A stretch of 49,307 nucleotides of DNA from CAYXZO01 sp964469505 (GCA_964469505.1 CAYXZO010000012.1:1-49307), one strand, 5' to 3'; positions 7,837-17,160 are shown, numbered from the stretch's first letter. Notes: generated by a model from the letters alone, not told the origin. Numbers and translations: made by a program.

Positions 7837-9189
7837 CTATTTATCCGCCACCCCCGCTGCCACGTTGACTGGATCGTAAACCGGAGCGTAGGGGGGAGCG
7901 TAGCTTAAATCCAGCATGGCGATGTCGTGTACCGTAAAGCCCGCTGCCAGGGCGGTGGCAAAAACATCCAGGCGCTTGGCAGCGGATTCACCGCCCAGAA
8001 TCTGGGCGCCCAGCAATTTCTTGCGTCGACCGTCCACGGTTAGCTTAATGGTCAACTTACCGGCGCCGGGGTAATAGTGAGCCTTATCCCCGGCGGTTAT
8101 GGTCACCGTCTCCACCTGGGCAAATTTCCCGCTTCCCCGGGCCTGGCGTTCCGTCAAGCCCGTCACGCCTACGGTCAGGTCGAATACTTTAACCACCGCC
8201 GTACCCAGAATGCCGGGGAAGTGGGCCTCGCCGCCGGCGGCGTTGGTGCCAGCAATGCGACCACTTTTGTTGGCCGCAGGTGCTAAGGGAATCCACGCCG
8301 GTTCTCCTAGAACCCGGTGGTGATATTCCACGCAATCCCCGGCCGCCCAGATCCGATCCACGGAAGTTTGCATCCGATCGTTGACCTTGATGGCTCCCTT
8401 AGCGCCTAAACGAATCCCTGCCGCTTGGGCCAATTCTGTCACCGGCTGTACCCCGGTGGCAAAGACCACCAACGGCACCTCCAGCGGTTGCCCTTGGTTG
8501 AGGTGCACGCGTAATCCGTTGGCACCTTTTTCTAGGCCAGTGACCTTGGTGTTCAACAGTACTGTGACCCCTCTGTCTCGCAGCAGTTTTTCCACCGGCT
8601 GCACGAAGTCGGCATCAAAATTGGGCAATACTTGGGGCGTGAGTTCGACCAGGGTAACCTTGAATCCCCGGGCCACGAAGGTTTCCACCAACTCCAACCC
8701 AATGTATCCCGCTCCGACGATCAACACTTTAGGATCGGTTGCCGTGTCGATAGCCTCCTGGAGTTTTTCTCCATCGGCTAAGCTGCGCAGGGTATAAACA
8801 CCAGGTAAGTCAACTCCCGGAATGGGAGGTTTAACCGGCCGCGCCCCGGTGGCGATAATCAACTGGTCATAGGATTGCTGGAATTTTTCGCCGCTGGAGT
8901 GGTTGACCACCTCCACCATGCGTTTCCGGGGATCGATGCTGGTCACTTCGTGGAAAATTCTAACGTCCACTCCCCGCTTTTCCCGGGCTATCTGAGGAGT
9001 AAGGACCTGTAATTTTTCCTTAGTGGGGATAACGCCTGCCAGCCAGTAAGGAATACCGCAGGCGGCATAGCTGATATAAGGGCCCTTCTCGAAGACGATC
9101 ACTTCGGCTTCTGGCCGCAGCCGTTTGATTTTGGCGGCGGCGCTCATGCCGGCAGCGTCGCCCCCGATGATCACGAAAGTTTTATCCAT
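7837..9189 (-). CDS. CoA-disulfide reductase / NADH oxidase-like flavoprotein
   Basis: This 450-residue pyridine nucleotide-disulfide oxidoreductase has an N-terminal FAD Rossmann motif (VIIGGDAAGMSAA). The single redox cysteine Cys44 lies in SYAACGIPYW, as in CoA-disulfide reductase and NADH oxidase. Next come an NAD(P)H Rossmann motif (VLIVGAGYIGLE), the second FAD motif (WAAGDCVE) and a C-terminal dimerisation domain. It should use NAD(P)H to reduce a CoA-type disulfide, polysulfide or oxygen in the cytoplasm. Which substrate it uses cannot be decided from sequence. The start ATG 9189 is preferred over in-frame GTG 9198 because GAGGAA gives a better spacing. It heads the operon with DUF1858 and OsmC-like genes, supporting a thiol-redox role. 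Confidence 0.92.
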   Translation of the reverse strand: MDKTFVIIGGDAAGMSAAAKIKRLRPEAEVIVFEKGPYISYAACGIPYWLAGVIPTKEKLQVLTPQIAREKRGVDVRIFHEVTSIDPRKRMVEVVNHSSGEKFQQSYDQLIIATGARPVKPPIPGVDLPGVYTLRSLADGEKLQEAIDTATDPKVLIVGAGYIGLELVETFVARGFKVTLVELTPQVLPNFDADFVQPVEKLLRDRGVTVLLNTKVTGLEKGANGLRVHLNQGQPLEVPLVVFATGVQPVTELAQAAGIRLGAKGAIKVNDRMQTSVDRIWAAGDCVEYHHRVLGEPAWIPLAPAANKSGRIAGTNAAGGEAHFPGILGTAVVKVFDLTVGVTGLTERQARGSGKFAQVETVTITAGDKAHYYPGAGKLTIKLTVDGRRKKLLGAQILGGESAAKRLDVFATALAAGFTVHDIAMLDLSYAPPYAPVYDPVNVAAGVADK

Positions 9190-9219
9190 GATAACCACTT
9201 CCTCATCTGGTTTGCCTGA

Positions 9220-9248
9220 GGCGAAAATAAACTTGGTTAACTTTCGCC
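9220..9248. promoter_or_regulatory. Inverted repeat upstream of the flavoprotein operon
   Basis: GGCGAAA (9220-9226) and TTTCGCC (9242-9248) are inverted with a 15-base spacer. They lie in the short gap between the groES terminator and the flavoprotein start, where the promoter of the minus-strand operon must lie. It may be an operator. The regulator is unknown. Confidence 0.3.
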
Positions 9249-9260
9249 CCTAGATAATAA

Positions 9261-9284
9261 AAAAGGGCGGTTGCCCGCCCTTTT
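9261..9284 (-). terminator. Rho-independent terminator after groES
   Basis: AAAAGGGCGG and CCGCCCTTTT form a 10-bp stem around a 4-base loop. The A-rich plus-strand flank becomes a T-run on the minus strand. It separates the long rho-to-groES block from the flavoprotein operon. Confidence 0.88.
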
Positions 9285-9299
9285 TCGGCCTGCCGTAAG

Positions 9300-9572
9300 T
9301 TACTTAACCAGTTTGGCTAAAATGTCACTACGGCTGAGGATGAGATAATCGTGGCCGTTGTATTTCAGCTCATCACCAGCGTATTTGCCGTACAAGACTT
9401 CATCGCCCTCTTTGAGAAGGTTCTGTAATTCCTCATCGTTGCCCACGGCCACGATGGTACCCCGACGGGGTTTCTCTTTGGCGGTATCAGGAATGATGAT
9501 ACCGGAAGCAGTTTTTTCTTCTTCTTTGGCAGGCTCAACTAAAACGCGGTCATCAAGGGGTTGTATCTTCAT
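9300..9572 (-). CDS. groES: Co-chaperonin GroES (Hsp10)
   Basis: The 90-residue protein has the full GroES fold: MKIQPLDDRVLVEP at the N-terminus, the mobile loop (KTASGIIIPDTAKEKP) that docks on GroEL, and the C-terminal EVLYGKYAGDELKYNGHDYLIL strands. Start ATG 9572 lies behind AAGGAGAGG; an in-frame GTG at 9578 is a poorer choice. It caps the GroEL chamber during protein folding in the cytoplasm. groEL is not adjacent: the gene is followed by a terminator, so it is either a standalone groES or groEL lies elsewhere. It follows a glutaredoxin gene and belongs to the sigma factor/anti-sigma transcript. Confidence 0.96.
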   Translation of the reverse strand: MKIQPLDDRVLVEPAKEEEKTASGIIIPDTAKEKPRRGTIVAVGNDEELQNLLKEGDEVLYGKYAGDELKYNGHDYLILSRSDILAKLVK

Positions 9573-9574
9573 TT

Positions 9575-9826
9575 TCACCTCTCCTTTATTTGTAACAATT
9601 TATTGATTTTAGCCCGGTCGAAGCCAACCACGGGACGGTTATCTATCCACAATTGCGGTACACCGCTTTGTCCTGTTTTCCGCATCATGTCCTGGGCTGC
9701 TTTGTGATCACGACTCACGTCTACTTCTTTAAAACGAATTTGGTGTTCACGCAAGTATCTTTTTGCCGCTTTACAATGGGGGCAGGTAGGTGTAGTAAAA
9801 ATGATTACTTTGTGGGACTGGTTCAT
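9575..9826 (-). CDS. Glutaredoxin-like thiol-disulfide protein
   Basis: This 83-residue thioredoxin-fold protein has active site CPHC (Cys15, Cys18) after a TTPT strand. It also has the cis-Pro motif SGVPQLWID and the C-terminal VVGFD stretch typical of NrdH/glutaredoxin-like proteins. It would reduce disulfides in cytoplasmic partners. The start overlaps the preceding anti-sigma-like gene by ATGA, and the stop lies at the start of groES, so the three are tightly coupled. Whether it uses glutathione, another thiol or thioredoxin reductase is not visible. Confidence 0.92.
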   Translation of the reverse strand: MNQSHKVIIFTTPTCPHCKAAKRYLREHQIRFKEVDVSRDHKAAQDMMRKTGQSGVPQLWIDNRPVVGFDRAKINKLLQIKER

Positions 9827-10095
9827 GGTCGGTTTTCCTTCCTCTTACCGGACGATTGAAAATCTTCCAGATGCAACACCTTGAAGAGCCGCTCCCGCAC
9901 TTCCTGGGGTACGTCTTCTTCCTCTTCAGCCAACCGGAACCACTGGACGGAACGCTTGATGGAATCGTAGTAAATACGGCATTCCGGGCACTCCTCCATA
10001 ATCTCCGCCACTTCTCGGCAGAACTTGGAGTCAAGATCCTCACCGAACAGTTCACAGATTTTCTCGAATTTTTCGTCTTTCTTCCGCGGTCCCAT
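9823..10095 (-). CDS. Probable zinc-binding anti-sigma factor
   Basis: The 90-residue acidic protein follows the ECF sigma gene directly. The cysteine cluster (FCREVAEIMEECPEC, then RIYYDSIKR) matches the anti-sigma zf-HC2/ZAS type, in which zinc holds the helices that clamp the sigma factor. The usual His four residues before CxxC is Ile here, so the site has three cysteines and no obvious fourth ligand. The tail (about VPQEVRERLFKVL) resembles the region after the zinc site in soluble anti-sigma factors. There is no membrane segment, so it would act in the cytoplasm. Cysteine ligands and the neighbouring glutaredoxin suggest thiol-oxidation control; this is inference. Confidence 0.7.
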   Translation of the reverse strand: MGPRKKDEKFEKICELFGEDLDSKFCREVAEIMEECPECRIYYDSIKRSVQWFRLAEEEEDVPQEVRERLFKVLHLEDFQSSGKRKENRP

Positions 10096-10099
10096 GGTT

Positions 10100-10720
10100 C
10101 TAAGCGATCCACCCTTCCCGCCGCATCAAATTTTGAATACGATCCCTTAAAAATAAACGCGCCCGCATCAAACGCACTTTGACATTGCTTTCGGTAAGCC
10201 CGAGCGCTCGCGCGGTTTCCGCGGTGGAGAGCCCTTCCAGGTCGCGCAGCACGAAGACCGAACGATATTTTTCCGATAACTCATCCAGGGCCAGCTTGAG
10301 AATCCGCTTGATCTCGGGGCCCGAGATTTTGGTATCCAGATAGTCAGGCCACTCGGAGATGTTTTTACCGGTGAGGTACTCGAAATCGGGTTCCTGTATG
10401 GAGTAGCTGATCTGCATCCGCGCCTGCTCTCTCAGTTTCCCCAGCGCAATGTTAATTGCGATCCGGTGCAACCAGGTGTAGAACTTGGAATCACCCCGGA
10501 AGGTGTCCAGTTTCTTGAAGGCCGTGATGAACGTTTCCTGCAGCAAATCCTCCGCATCCTGCTTGGTCCTTAACATGCGTAGGCCAAGGTTGAAAATTCG
10601 TCCAGAGTACATCTTGACCAGCTCGGCCTGAGCTTTGCGATCACCATTGCGGGCCGCTTCCACCAGTTCCGGTGTCTCTTCACTTGTCAAAGGGCGTTTG
10701 GTTTGATGAGGATTAGGCAA
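10100..10720 (-). CDS. ECF-type RNA polymerase sigma factor
   Basis: This 206-residue sigma-70 family factor has only regions 2 and 4. Region 2 includes DAEDLLQETFITAFKKLDTF and WLHRIAINIALGKLRE (about residues 25-100). Region 4 has a helix-turn-helix in LSTAETARALGLTESNVKVRLMRARL (about 165-195). It directs RNA polymerase to stress-type promoters and is probably inhibited by the protein encoded just downstream. The start is uncertain: TTG at 10720 has only a weak ribosome-binding site, and downstream TTG/GTG codons are possible. It sits 5 bp after the DUF4920 lipoprotein gene. Confidence 0.92.
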   Translation of the reverse strand: MPNPHQTKRPLTSEETPELVEAARNGDRKAQAELVKMYSGRIFNLGLRMLRTKQDAEDLLQETFITAFKKLDTFRGDSKFYTWLHRIAINIALGKLREQARMQISYSIQEPDFEYLTGKNISEWPDYLDTKISGPEIKRILKLALDELSEKYRSVFVLRDLEGLSTAETARALGLTESNVKVRLMRARLFLRDRIQNLMRREGWIA

Positions 10721-10725
10721 ACCGG

Positions 10726-11196
10726 TTACAGTAACACCAATCCCGTTGCGATCATGGTGTAAGTTTCTGGTTGTTGAGTCGTTTTAGCCTGGGGAGCCAT
10801 CTTTTCACCCTCAGGACAATTCTCCATTTCTTCCTTGTTCTCGGGCATGGGCACTACCGTGCCAGCCGGTAACAAGACCCCTTCTACATCCACTACTCTA
10901 CCGGTGCTGGTAGGGGGAATGGAAAAAGCTTCGTCCTTAAACCGCACGATGAGCTGTTTCCCATCCGCTTCCAGGGCTATCCAGCAACCTTTATGCTGAC
11001 AGCAAGCAGTGATAGTACCTTTCACGCGGACTTTTTGATTAACGAATTTTTGGGGTGTTTGCAGAACTTGGGCGACTGGAACTACCTGCTCCAGGCTAAC
11101 TCCCTCACCAAATACTTCCCCTTTAGATTCTTTACGCGTGCAACCGATAATGATCAAAACAGTCAGCAATGCTGCAGCTAGCAGTTTCCCCCTCAT
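10726..11196 (-). CDS. DUF4920-like lipoprotein
   Basis: The 156-residue protein has a short hydrophobic signal ending in the lipobox IIGC (Cys19), so it is lipid-anchored. Its body has OB-fold-like strands (KVRVKGTI) and the CCQHKGCW cluster typical of DUF4920, a motif that may bind metal. The C-terminal strand ends YTMIATGLVLL. No activity is established for the family. AAGGAG precedes the ATG, which overlaps the stop of the PepSY-type gene by ATGA. The location before a sigma/anti-sigma pair suggests it belongs to the same envelope or redox response. Confidence 0.82.
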   Translation of the reverse strand: MRGKLLAAALLTVLIIIGCTRKESKGEVFGEGVSLEQVVPVAQVLQTPQKFVNQKVRVKGTITACCQHKGCWIALEADGKQLIVRFKDEAFSIPPTSTGRVVDVEGVLLPAGTVVPMPENKEEMENCPEGEKMAPQAKTTQQPETYTMIATGLVLL

Positions 11197-11624
11197 GTAG
11201 TACTCCTTCTTTGCTTAAGTTTGGTTCTCATGTGCAGGTATATAATTAATCCTGTAATGGATAAAATAGTAAAAACAGCGGCTAGGAGGTCATAAAACCA
11301 GGGACCCCAGCTTCCGAAAAAGCGACCGGTGTGTAGATCCAATACTACCCATCGTAAAGGTACCGCTGCTCTAGCGGGATCTACTTGTTCTCCCTGAGCT
11401 TTTCTGATTGCCTCCAACCGTTCCAGGTAGTGTCCCGGTAGCCAGGATGCATTGACGTAAGTTGTTTGAATAAAATGTAAGTCATGCTGGTGAACTAGAA
11501 GTATACCGGTGATGGAGATGATAATCACCATCACGCTGACAACGAAGCTGACCAGCGAAAAATAACCAAAACCGTAACGATGAATAAGTCTTGAGAATTT
11601 TATCAGATTGAAACGACGTGCCAT
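11193..11624 (-). CDS. PepSY-type two-helix membrane protein
   Basis: This 143-residue protein has a transmembrane helix at about residues 21-44, then an extracytoplasmic PepSY-like segment, then a second helix at about 108-131. The segment includes the WVVLDLHTGRFFG stretch typical of PepSY-associated TM proteins. It contains HQHD after the first helix. Related proteins occur in iron/siderophore uptake and haem- or flavin-linked membrane reductases, but this short form has no catalytic motif. The start lies just after prfA and the stop overlaps the DUF4920 gene, so it is in the operon. The function is unknown. Confidence 0.8.
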   Translation of the reverse strand: MARRFNLIKFSRLIHRYGFGYFSLVSFVVSVMVIIISITGILLVHQHDLHFIQTTYVNASWLPGHYLERLEAIRKAQGEQVDPARAAVPLRWVVLDLHTGRFFGSWGPWFYDLLAAVFTILSITGLIIYLHMRTKLKQRRSTT

Positions 11625-11625
11625 T

Positions 11626-12693
11626 TTAAGCTGACTCCAAACGGGCTAATAAATCAGCCTGGATTAAAGGCTCCACTAAAGGTTCCAAATCCCCGTCCAG
11701 GATTTCTTCCAACCGATACAGGGTCAGATTTATGCGGTGGTCGGTAACCCGTCCCTGGGGAAAATTGTAGGTTCGGATCTTAGCGCTGCGGTCGCCGGTG
11801 GAGACCATCGACCGTCGCAGCTCGGCGATCTCCTGCGCCTGTTCCTGTCGTTTGCGATCCAATAGGCGCGCTCGCAAGACTTTCAAAGCTTTCTCTTTGT
11901 TTTTATGCTGCGACTTCTCATCCTGGCAAGAAACCACCAAGCCGGTGGGTAGATGGGTGATCCGAATGGCCGAGTCGGTTTTATTAACATGTTGTCCCCC
12001 GGCACCACTGGCTCTGAAAGTATCGATGCGCAGATCTTCGGGCTTTATTTCCACATCTACTTCCTCTGCTTCCGGCAAGACCGCCACGGTAGCTGCGGAG
12101 GTGTGGATTCTACCCGCCGATTCGGTTTCCGGTACCCGCTGAACTCGGTGGACACCACTTTCGTACTTGAGCCGACCGTAAACCTGTTTGCCTTTGACCA
12201 GCATGATGACTTCCTTGATTCCGCCCACCTCCGAAGGGCTAAGGGAAAGGGTCTCCATATTCCAGCCCTGACGTTCGGCGAAGCGACGATACATGCGCAG
12301 GAGATCGCCAGCAAACAGGGTGGCTTCCTCGCCCCCCGTGCCGGCCCGGATTTCAAGAATGGCGTTGCCGTTATCGGCCGGATCACGGGGAACCAGCATC
12401 AGCTTCAAGGCTTGTTCTTGTTTTTCACATTCCTGCCGCAGCTCTTCCAATTCCTCCTTAGCCAGCTGCTTCATTTCAGGGTCGTCGCTTTTCAGCAGCT
12501 CTTCATCTTCTGCAATTTGATTCCTCAGGGCAGCGTATTTTTTAAAGGCATTAATGACAGGTTCTAGCTCCTGGCGCTCACGGGCCAGTTGAGCCAGACG
12601 GCGCCGATCCTTCAATACTTCCGGGTCAGTCAGAGCCGCTTCCAGATTGTGGAATTTCTCTTCCAGCGCTGGCAGTTTTTCCAGTAAATCCAT
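11626..12693 (-). CDS. prfA: Peptide chain release factor 1
   Basis: This is a complete 355-residue RF1. The PxT stop-codon recognition motif is PET (188-190), which reads UAA and UAG. The GGQ peptidyl-hydrolysis motif is at residues 232-234 within SGAGGQHVNK. The N-terminal coiled-coil domain and C-terminal domain are both present. Because RF1 is intact, UAG is expected to be a normal stop in this organism, which bears on the TAG inside the histidine kinase gene. It is 1 bp from the DUF1385 gene and part of the classic rpmE-DUF1385-prfA cluster. Confidence 0.97.
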   Translation of the reverse strand: MDLLEKLPALEEKFHNLEAALTDPEVLKDRRRLAQLARERQELEPVINAFKKYAALRNQIAEDEELLKSDDPEMKQLAKEELEELRQECEKQEQALKLMLVPRDPADNGNAILEIRAGTGGEEATLFAGDLLRMYRRFAERQGWNMETLSLSPSEVGGIKEVIMLVKGKQVYGRLKYESGVHRVQRVPETESAGRIHTSAATVAVLPEAEEVDVEIKPEDLRIDTFRASGAGGQHVNKTDSAIRITHLPTGLVVSCQDEKSQHKNKEKALKVLRARLLDRKRQEQAQEIAELRRSMVSTGDRSAKIRTYNFPQGRVTDHRINLTLYRLEEILDGDLEPLVEPLIQADLLARLESA

Positions 12694-12694
12694 T

Positions 12695-13690
12695 TCAGGC
12701 TATAGCCTCAGCGACGTACTCTTGCCCAACGTATTCTTCCAGTCGGTCCCCGAAAGCGGTTTTCAGGGCCGTGAGAGCTACTTCCACCTGGGAGTTGTCT
12801 GGCTCGGCGGTGGTGAGTCCCTGGAGCCATAATCCCGGAGCGGTGAGGACTCGTACCCAATTCCAATCGCGCTTACGGGCACTGAATTTGAGGCTTTCGT
12901 ATCCTACCCCAGCTACAATTGGCAAAAATGCTAGATGAGTGACCAATCTAATCCACAGTTCGTTGCCTGGATAAAGTAGCATCCGCACTCCGTCTAATAT
13001 GGAAAATAGGAGGATGGAAACCAGTAGGACTAAGAAGAGGAAGCTGGTTCCGCACCTGGGATGGCGGCGGGAGAATCTAGAGGCCTCGGCTACAGTTAAA
13101 GGGCGCCCGGCCTCGAAAGCATAAATGCTTTTATGTTCTGCACCATGATAGCGGAAAAGGCGTTTGGCGTCGGGCAATAGCGAGAGAAGTGCCAGATATA
13201 TCAGAAAAAAAGTGATGCGAAAGAGGCCGGCGGCTAGATTGAAACCCAGAGCTGATTTTTGTAATTCAAAAAAGTGATTTGTAAGCCATAAAGGAGCAAA
13301 AAAGAAAAGCCCCAGCCCGAGGAGTAATGCCAACAGGGTTCCCATGAAGGACTGGAGTTTATCCTTCCATTCCGGTCGGTCTTGGGCCTCCTCAGGGTAA
13401 GCCCAAAGAACCGAAAGATTCAAGGTTTTGATTCCAATTCTAAGAGCTTCGTAGAGGGAAATCAGTCCCCTGAGCAGGGGGATTTTCAGACTGGGATGTC
13501 GCTCAAGTAGAGATTCAAAAGCCCATGCTTGACTTTTGATGGTGCCGTCCGGCTGTCGTACCGCCAGAGAGTAAGCTTTGGGGACCCGCATCATCACCCC
13601 TTCCACTACGGCTTGCCCCCCTACCAGAATTGATGGGGCGGCCGCTAACCATACCGCGTATCTGCGGCTAGGAGATTTTCTGTTATGCAA
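12695..13690 (-). CDS. DUF1385 (YqhQ-like) membrane protein
   Basis: The 331-residue protein carries the family signature VGGQAVVEGVMMR near the N-terminus and RYHGAEHKSIYAFE in the middle. A membrane helix pair lies at about 115-140 and 150-175, with further hydrophobic segments at about 213-235 and 245-270. The HGAEHK motif may bind metal, but no function is proven for this family. It is very often encoded between rpmE and prfA, as here. The start is TTG at 13690 without a clear ribosome-binding site; no ATG lies before the conserved core. Confidence 0.92.
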   Translation of the reverse strand: MHNRKSPSRRYAVWLAAAPSILVGGQAVVEGVMMRVPKAYSLAVRQPDGTIKSQAWAFESLLERHPSLKIPLLRGLISLYEALRIGIKTLNLSVLWAYPEEAQDRPEWKDKLQSFMGTLLALLLGLGLFFFAPLWLTNHFFELQKSALGFNLAAGLFRITFFLIYLALLSLLPDAKRLFRYHGAEHKSIYAFEAGRPLTVAEASRFSRRHPRCGTSFLFLVLLVSILLFSILDGVRMLLYPGNELWIRLVTHLAFLPIVAGVGYESLKFSARKRDWNWVRVLTAPGLWLQGLTTAEPDNSQVEVALTALKTAFGDRLEEYVGQEYVAEAIA

Positions 13691-13698
13691 ACGCAGAC

Positions 13699-13908
13699 TT
13701 AGGAGATTTTCTCTTTTCCGTATTTACGTCTGAATTTCTCAATTCTACCAGCGGTATCTAACAGCTTCTGTTTCCCAGTAAAAAATGGATGACAGTTGCT
13801 GCAGATATCCACATGAATGTCACCCGCGGTGCTGTAGGTTTCAAAAGTATTACCGCAGGCGCAGGTTACTTTAGAGCGTACGTATTTAGGATGAATTCCG
13901 GCTTTCAT
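13699..13908 (-). CDS. rpmE: Ribosomal protein L31 (zinc-binding type)
   Basis: This is a 69-residue L31 of the C+ form: CAC near residues 17-19 and CSNCHPF at 36-39 form a zinc site. It binds the 50S/30S interface through the 5S rRNA region. The ATG follows AAAGGAAA. It lies between the aminotransferase and DUF1385 genes. Confidence 0.97.
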   Translation of the reverse strand: MKAGIHPKYVRSKVTCACGNTFETYSTAGDIHVDICSNCHPFFTGKQKLLDTAGRIEKFRRKYGKEKIS

Positions 13909-13919
13909 GGGTTTCCTTT

Positions 13920-15116
13920 CTATTGCAGTTTCTCTACGGCTCGAATAATCCGAGCCAGACCTTCTTTTATTTCTTCCATGCTGGTTGCATATGACAGACG
14001 GATGTGATTATCGGCCCCGAAGGCAACACCGGGAACGGTAGCTACCGCTTCGGTCTCCAGTAGATAATTAGCGAAATCTACACTACTACGAATAAGATGT
14101 CCGTTCCCTCGGAGGCCGTAAAGTTCAGATACGTCAGGGAAAACATAAAAGGCACCTTCCGGTCGAGCGCATTTCACCCCTGGAATTCTGTTTAAAGTTT
14201 CCACCATTACATCCCGGCGAGCTCTGTATTCCTGCCTCCAGCTCTCGAGAGCAATGGGTGGCTGTGTCAGGGCTTCTACTGCTGCTGCTTGTGCGATGCT
14301 ATTGGGACAACCAGTAGCTTGTCCCTGAAAACGGGCCATAGCCTGGACAACTTCTACGTTGCCAGCCACGTACCCGATTCGCCAGCCCGTCATGGCGAAG
14401 GTTTTCGAAAGGCTCTGAACCGTAAAGGTGCGCTCATACCCTCCAGGCAGGCTAGCAATGCTTAAGTGCGGCTTATCATAAGTCAAGGCTTCATAGCATT
14501 CGTCGGAGATAATCCAGAAATCGTATTCTTCCGCCAGCGAGAGAAGGGTTTTGTAGCTTTCTTCTGTGAAAAGCTTGCCAGTAGGATTGGAGGGACTGTT
14601 TATGATAATTGCTTTGGTTTTGGCGCTAATGGCTTTGAATAGGGCTTTATACTGAATCTGGTAATCATGCTCCGCCAGGAGATCCACATACACGGGCCTG
14701 GCGCCTGCCAGTTTTACAACCTCCGGAAAGGTCACCCAATACGGGCGGAAAACGATAACCTCATCTCCTTCCTCACAGAGGGTCATACATAAGTTGAATA
14801 AAGAGTGCTTGGCACCGTTGGAGACGATGATTTGTTCCGGCTTGTATTCCAATCCATTATCTCTTTTGAGCTTGGCTGCAATAGCGGCTTTTAATTCCTG
14901 AGTACCCGAGCCGGGAGTGTACCGTGTCTTTCCCTCGACCATGGCTTTAACCGCGGCGTCCCGGATATACTGGGGAGTATCAAAATCCGGTTCGCCGGCT
15001 CCGAAAGAGATCACATTTATCCCTTGAGCCCGCATGCATTGGGCTTGCTCGATTACCGCCATGGTAGCGGAAGGTTCTAAGTCATTGATTCTTTTAGGAA
15101 AATTCACTGTTTTCAC
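13920..15116 (-). CDS. Class I/II aminotransferase, aspartate-aminotransferase type
   Basis: This PLP enzyme has about 398 residues. It has the fold-type I layout with substrate-loop GAGEPDFDTP, the NSPSNPTG motif, a DECYEAL aspartate that holds the PLP nitrogen, and the Schiff-base lysine in SLSKTFAMTGWRIGY. The C-terminal arginine lies in HIRLSYA. It resembles the I-gamma aspartate/prephenate aminotransferases of thermophiles and FCB bacteria. It would pass amino groups between aspartate (or prephenate/aromatic acids) and 2-oxoglutarate. The start is uncertain: GTG 15116 gives a family-like N-terminus, while GTG 15149 adds eleven residues. It lies between the Cas6-like gene and rpmE. Confidence 0.93.
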   Translation of the reverse strand: MKTVNFPKRINDLEPSATMAVIEQAQCMRAQGINVISFGAGEPDFDTPQYIRDAAVKAMVEGKTRYTPGSGTQELKAAIAAKLKRDNGLEYKPEQIIVSNGAKHSLFNLCMTLCEEGDEVIVFRPYWVTFPEVVKLAGARPVYVDLLAEHDYQIQYKALFKAISAKTKAIIINSPSNPTGKLFTEESYKTLLSLAEEYDFWIISDECYEALTYDKPHLSIASLPGGYERTFTVQSLSKTFAMTGWRIGYVAGNVEVVQAMARFQGQATGCPNSIAQAAAVEALTQPPIALESWRQEYRARRDVMVETLNRIPGVKCARPEGAFYVFPDVSELYGLRGNGHLIRSSVDFANYLLETEAVATVPGVAFGADNHIRLSYATSMEEIKEGLARIIRAVEKLQ

Positions 15117-15191
15117 CACCCCCAAAAAAGCCGCCGAATATATTCCCACCCCCCAGAGTGGTGCAAGTAATTAACCATAACAAAAAGGATG

Positions 15192-15881
15192 CTAGAGAAG
15201 TCGATGAACAGCCCCGAATCCTTTGGAAATCATGTTTCCAATACTGATCCAATCGGGGATGTAGTAATTGATTTTAAATTCCCCCACAAAGCCACCGGTG
15301 GGAGAGGTGGTAAGGGATTGGTTGGTCAGGAAACGAATCCTGCTCTTCACTACTAATTTTCCTTCACCGGAAAGGCCGAATTCCTGAGACAAAAACCGTA
15401 AGTTTTGCACTAACAGACGATTGGCAAAGGCGATCCGCTCGGCCCGATAGTAATATTTGAATTGCAGGAAATTGGTTTCATTCAGCCCGATCCAGGGTGT
15501 GGCGAATTCATAATTCATAAAAGTGCGGGCGATACCCAGTAATTGCTCTTTGTCCTCGATCTGCTTCTCCACGATTTTGTAGGTAACGCCGCTGATATAT
15601 AATTCGTCAAAATCAGGCAACATCTCCCGCATGGCCTCTACGGCTTCCTTCCCAATGGCGATCATGCAGGGATCGCCTTGCAGCACCTTAAACTGCAGGC
15701 GGGGATAGGCGAATTGGGCGCGCAGGTCGCCGCTTATGAATTCGTCGATGGGGCGACCATGGAAGAATTCCGCCACACATTGCCGAATGTGATAGGGAGC
15801 CCGATCGTATAGCACATCGGTTTTCATGCGGAGGAAGAGGGTGGGGATTTTTACCGTTTCTTCGACGTTGTATGGGTGCAC
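15192..15881 (-). CDS. Orphan Cas6-like RAMP endoribonuclease
   Basis: This 229-residue protein reads like the CRISPR RNA endonuclease Cas6 (Cas6b/Bacteroidota type). Its FAYPRLQFKVLQGDP strand, the acidic/helical middle with WIGLNETNFLQF, and the glycine-rich C-terminal end (GGFVGEFKINYY, then a stretch ending SKGFGAVHRL) match the two RAMP ferredoxin folds and G-rich loop. His31 and His41 are candidate catalytic residues. Cas6 cuts repeats in precursor CRISPR RNA, but no array or other cas gene is in the window. The GTG start has AAAGGAG 5 bases upstream and lies 25 bp after rho, so it is probably co-transcribed with rho. It may be a solo Cas6 serving a distant array or a domesticated RNase. 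Family assignment rests on motif recall. Confidence 0.72.
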   Translation of the reverse strand: MHPYNVEETVKIPTLFLRMKTDVLYDRAPYHIRQCVAEFFHGRPIDEFISGDLRAQFAYPRLQFKVLQGDPCMIAIGKEAVEAMREMLPDFDELYISGVTYKIVEKQIEDKEQLLGIARTFMNYEFATPWIGLNETNFLQFKYYYRAERIAFANRLLVQNLRFLSQEFGLSGEGKLVVKSRIRFLTNQSLTTSPTGGFVGEFKINYYIPDWISIGNMISKGFGAVHRLL

Positions 15882-15906
15882 TTCCGCTCCTTTACCAAGC
15901 TCGAGA

Positions 15907-17160
<1,254 letters not shown>

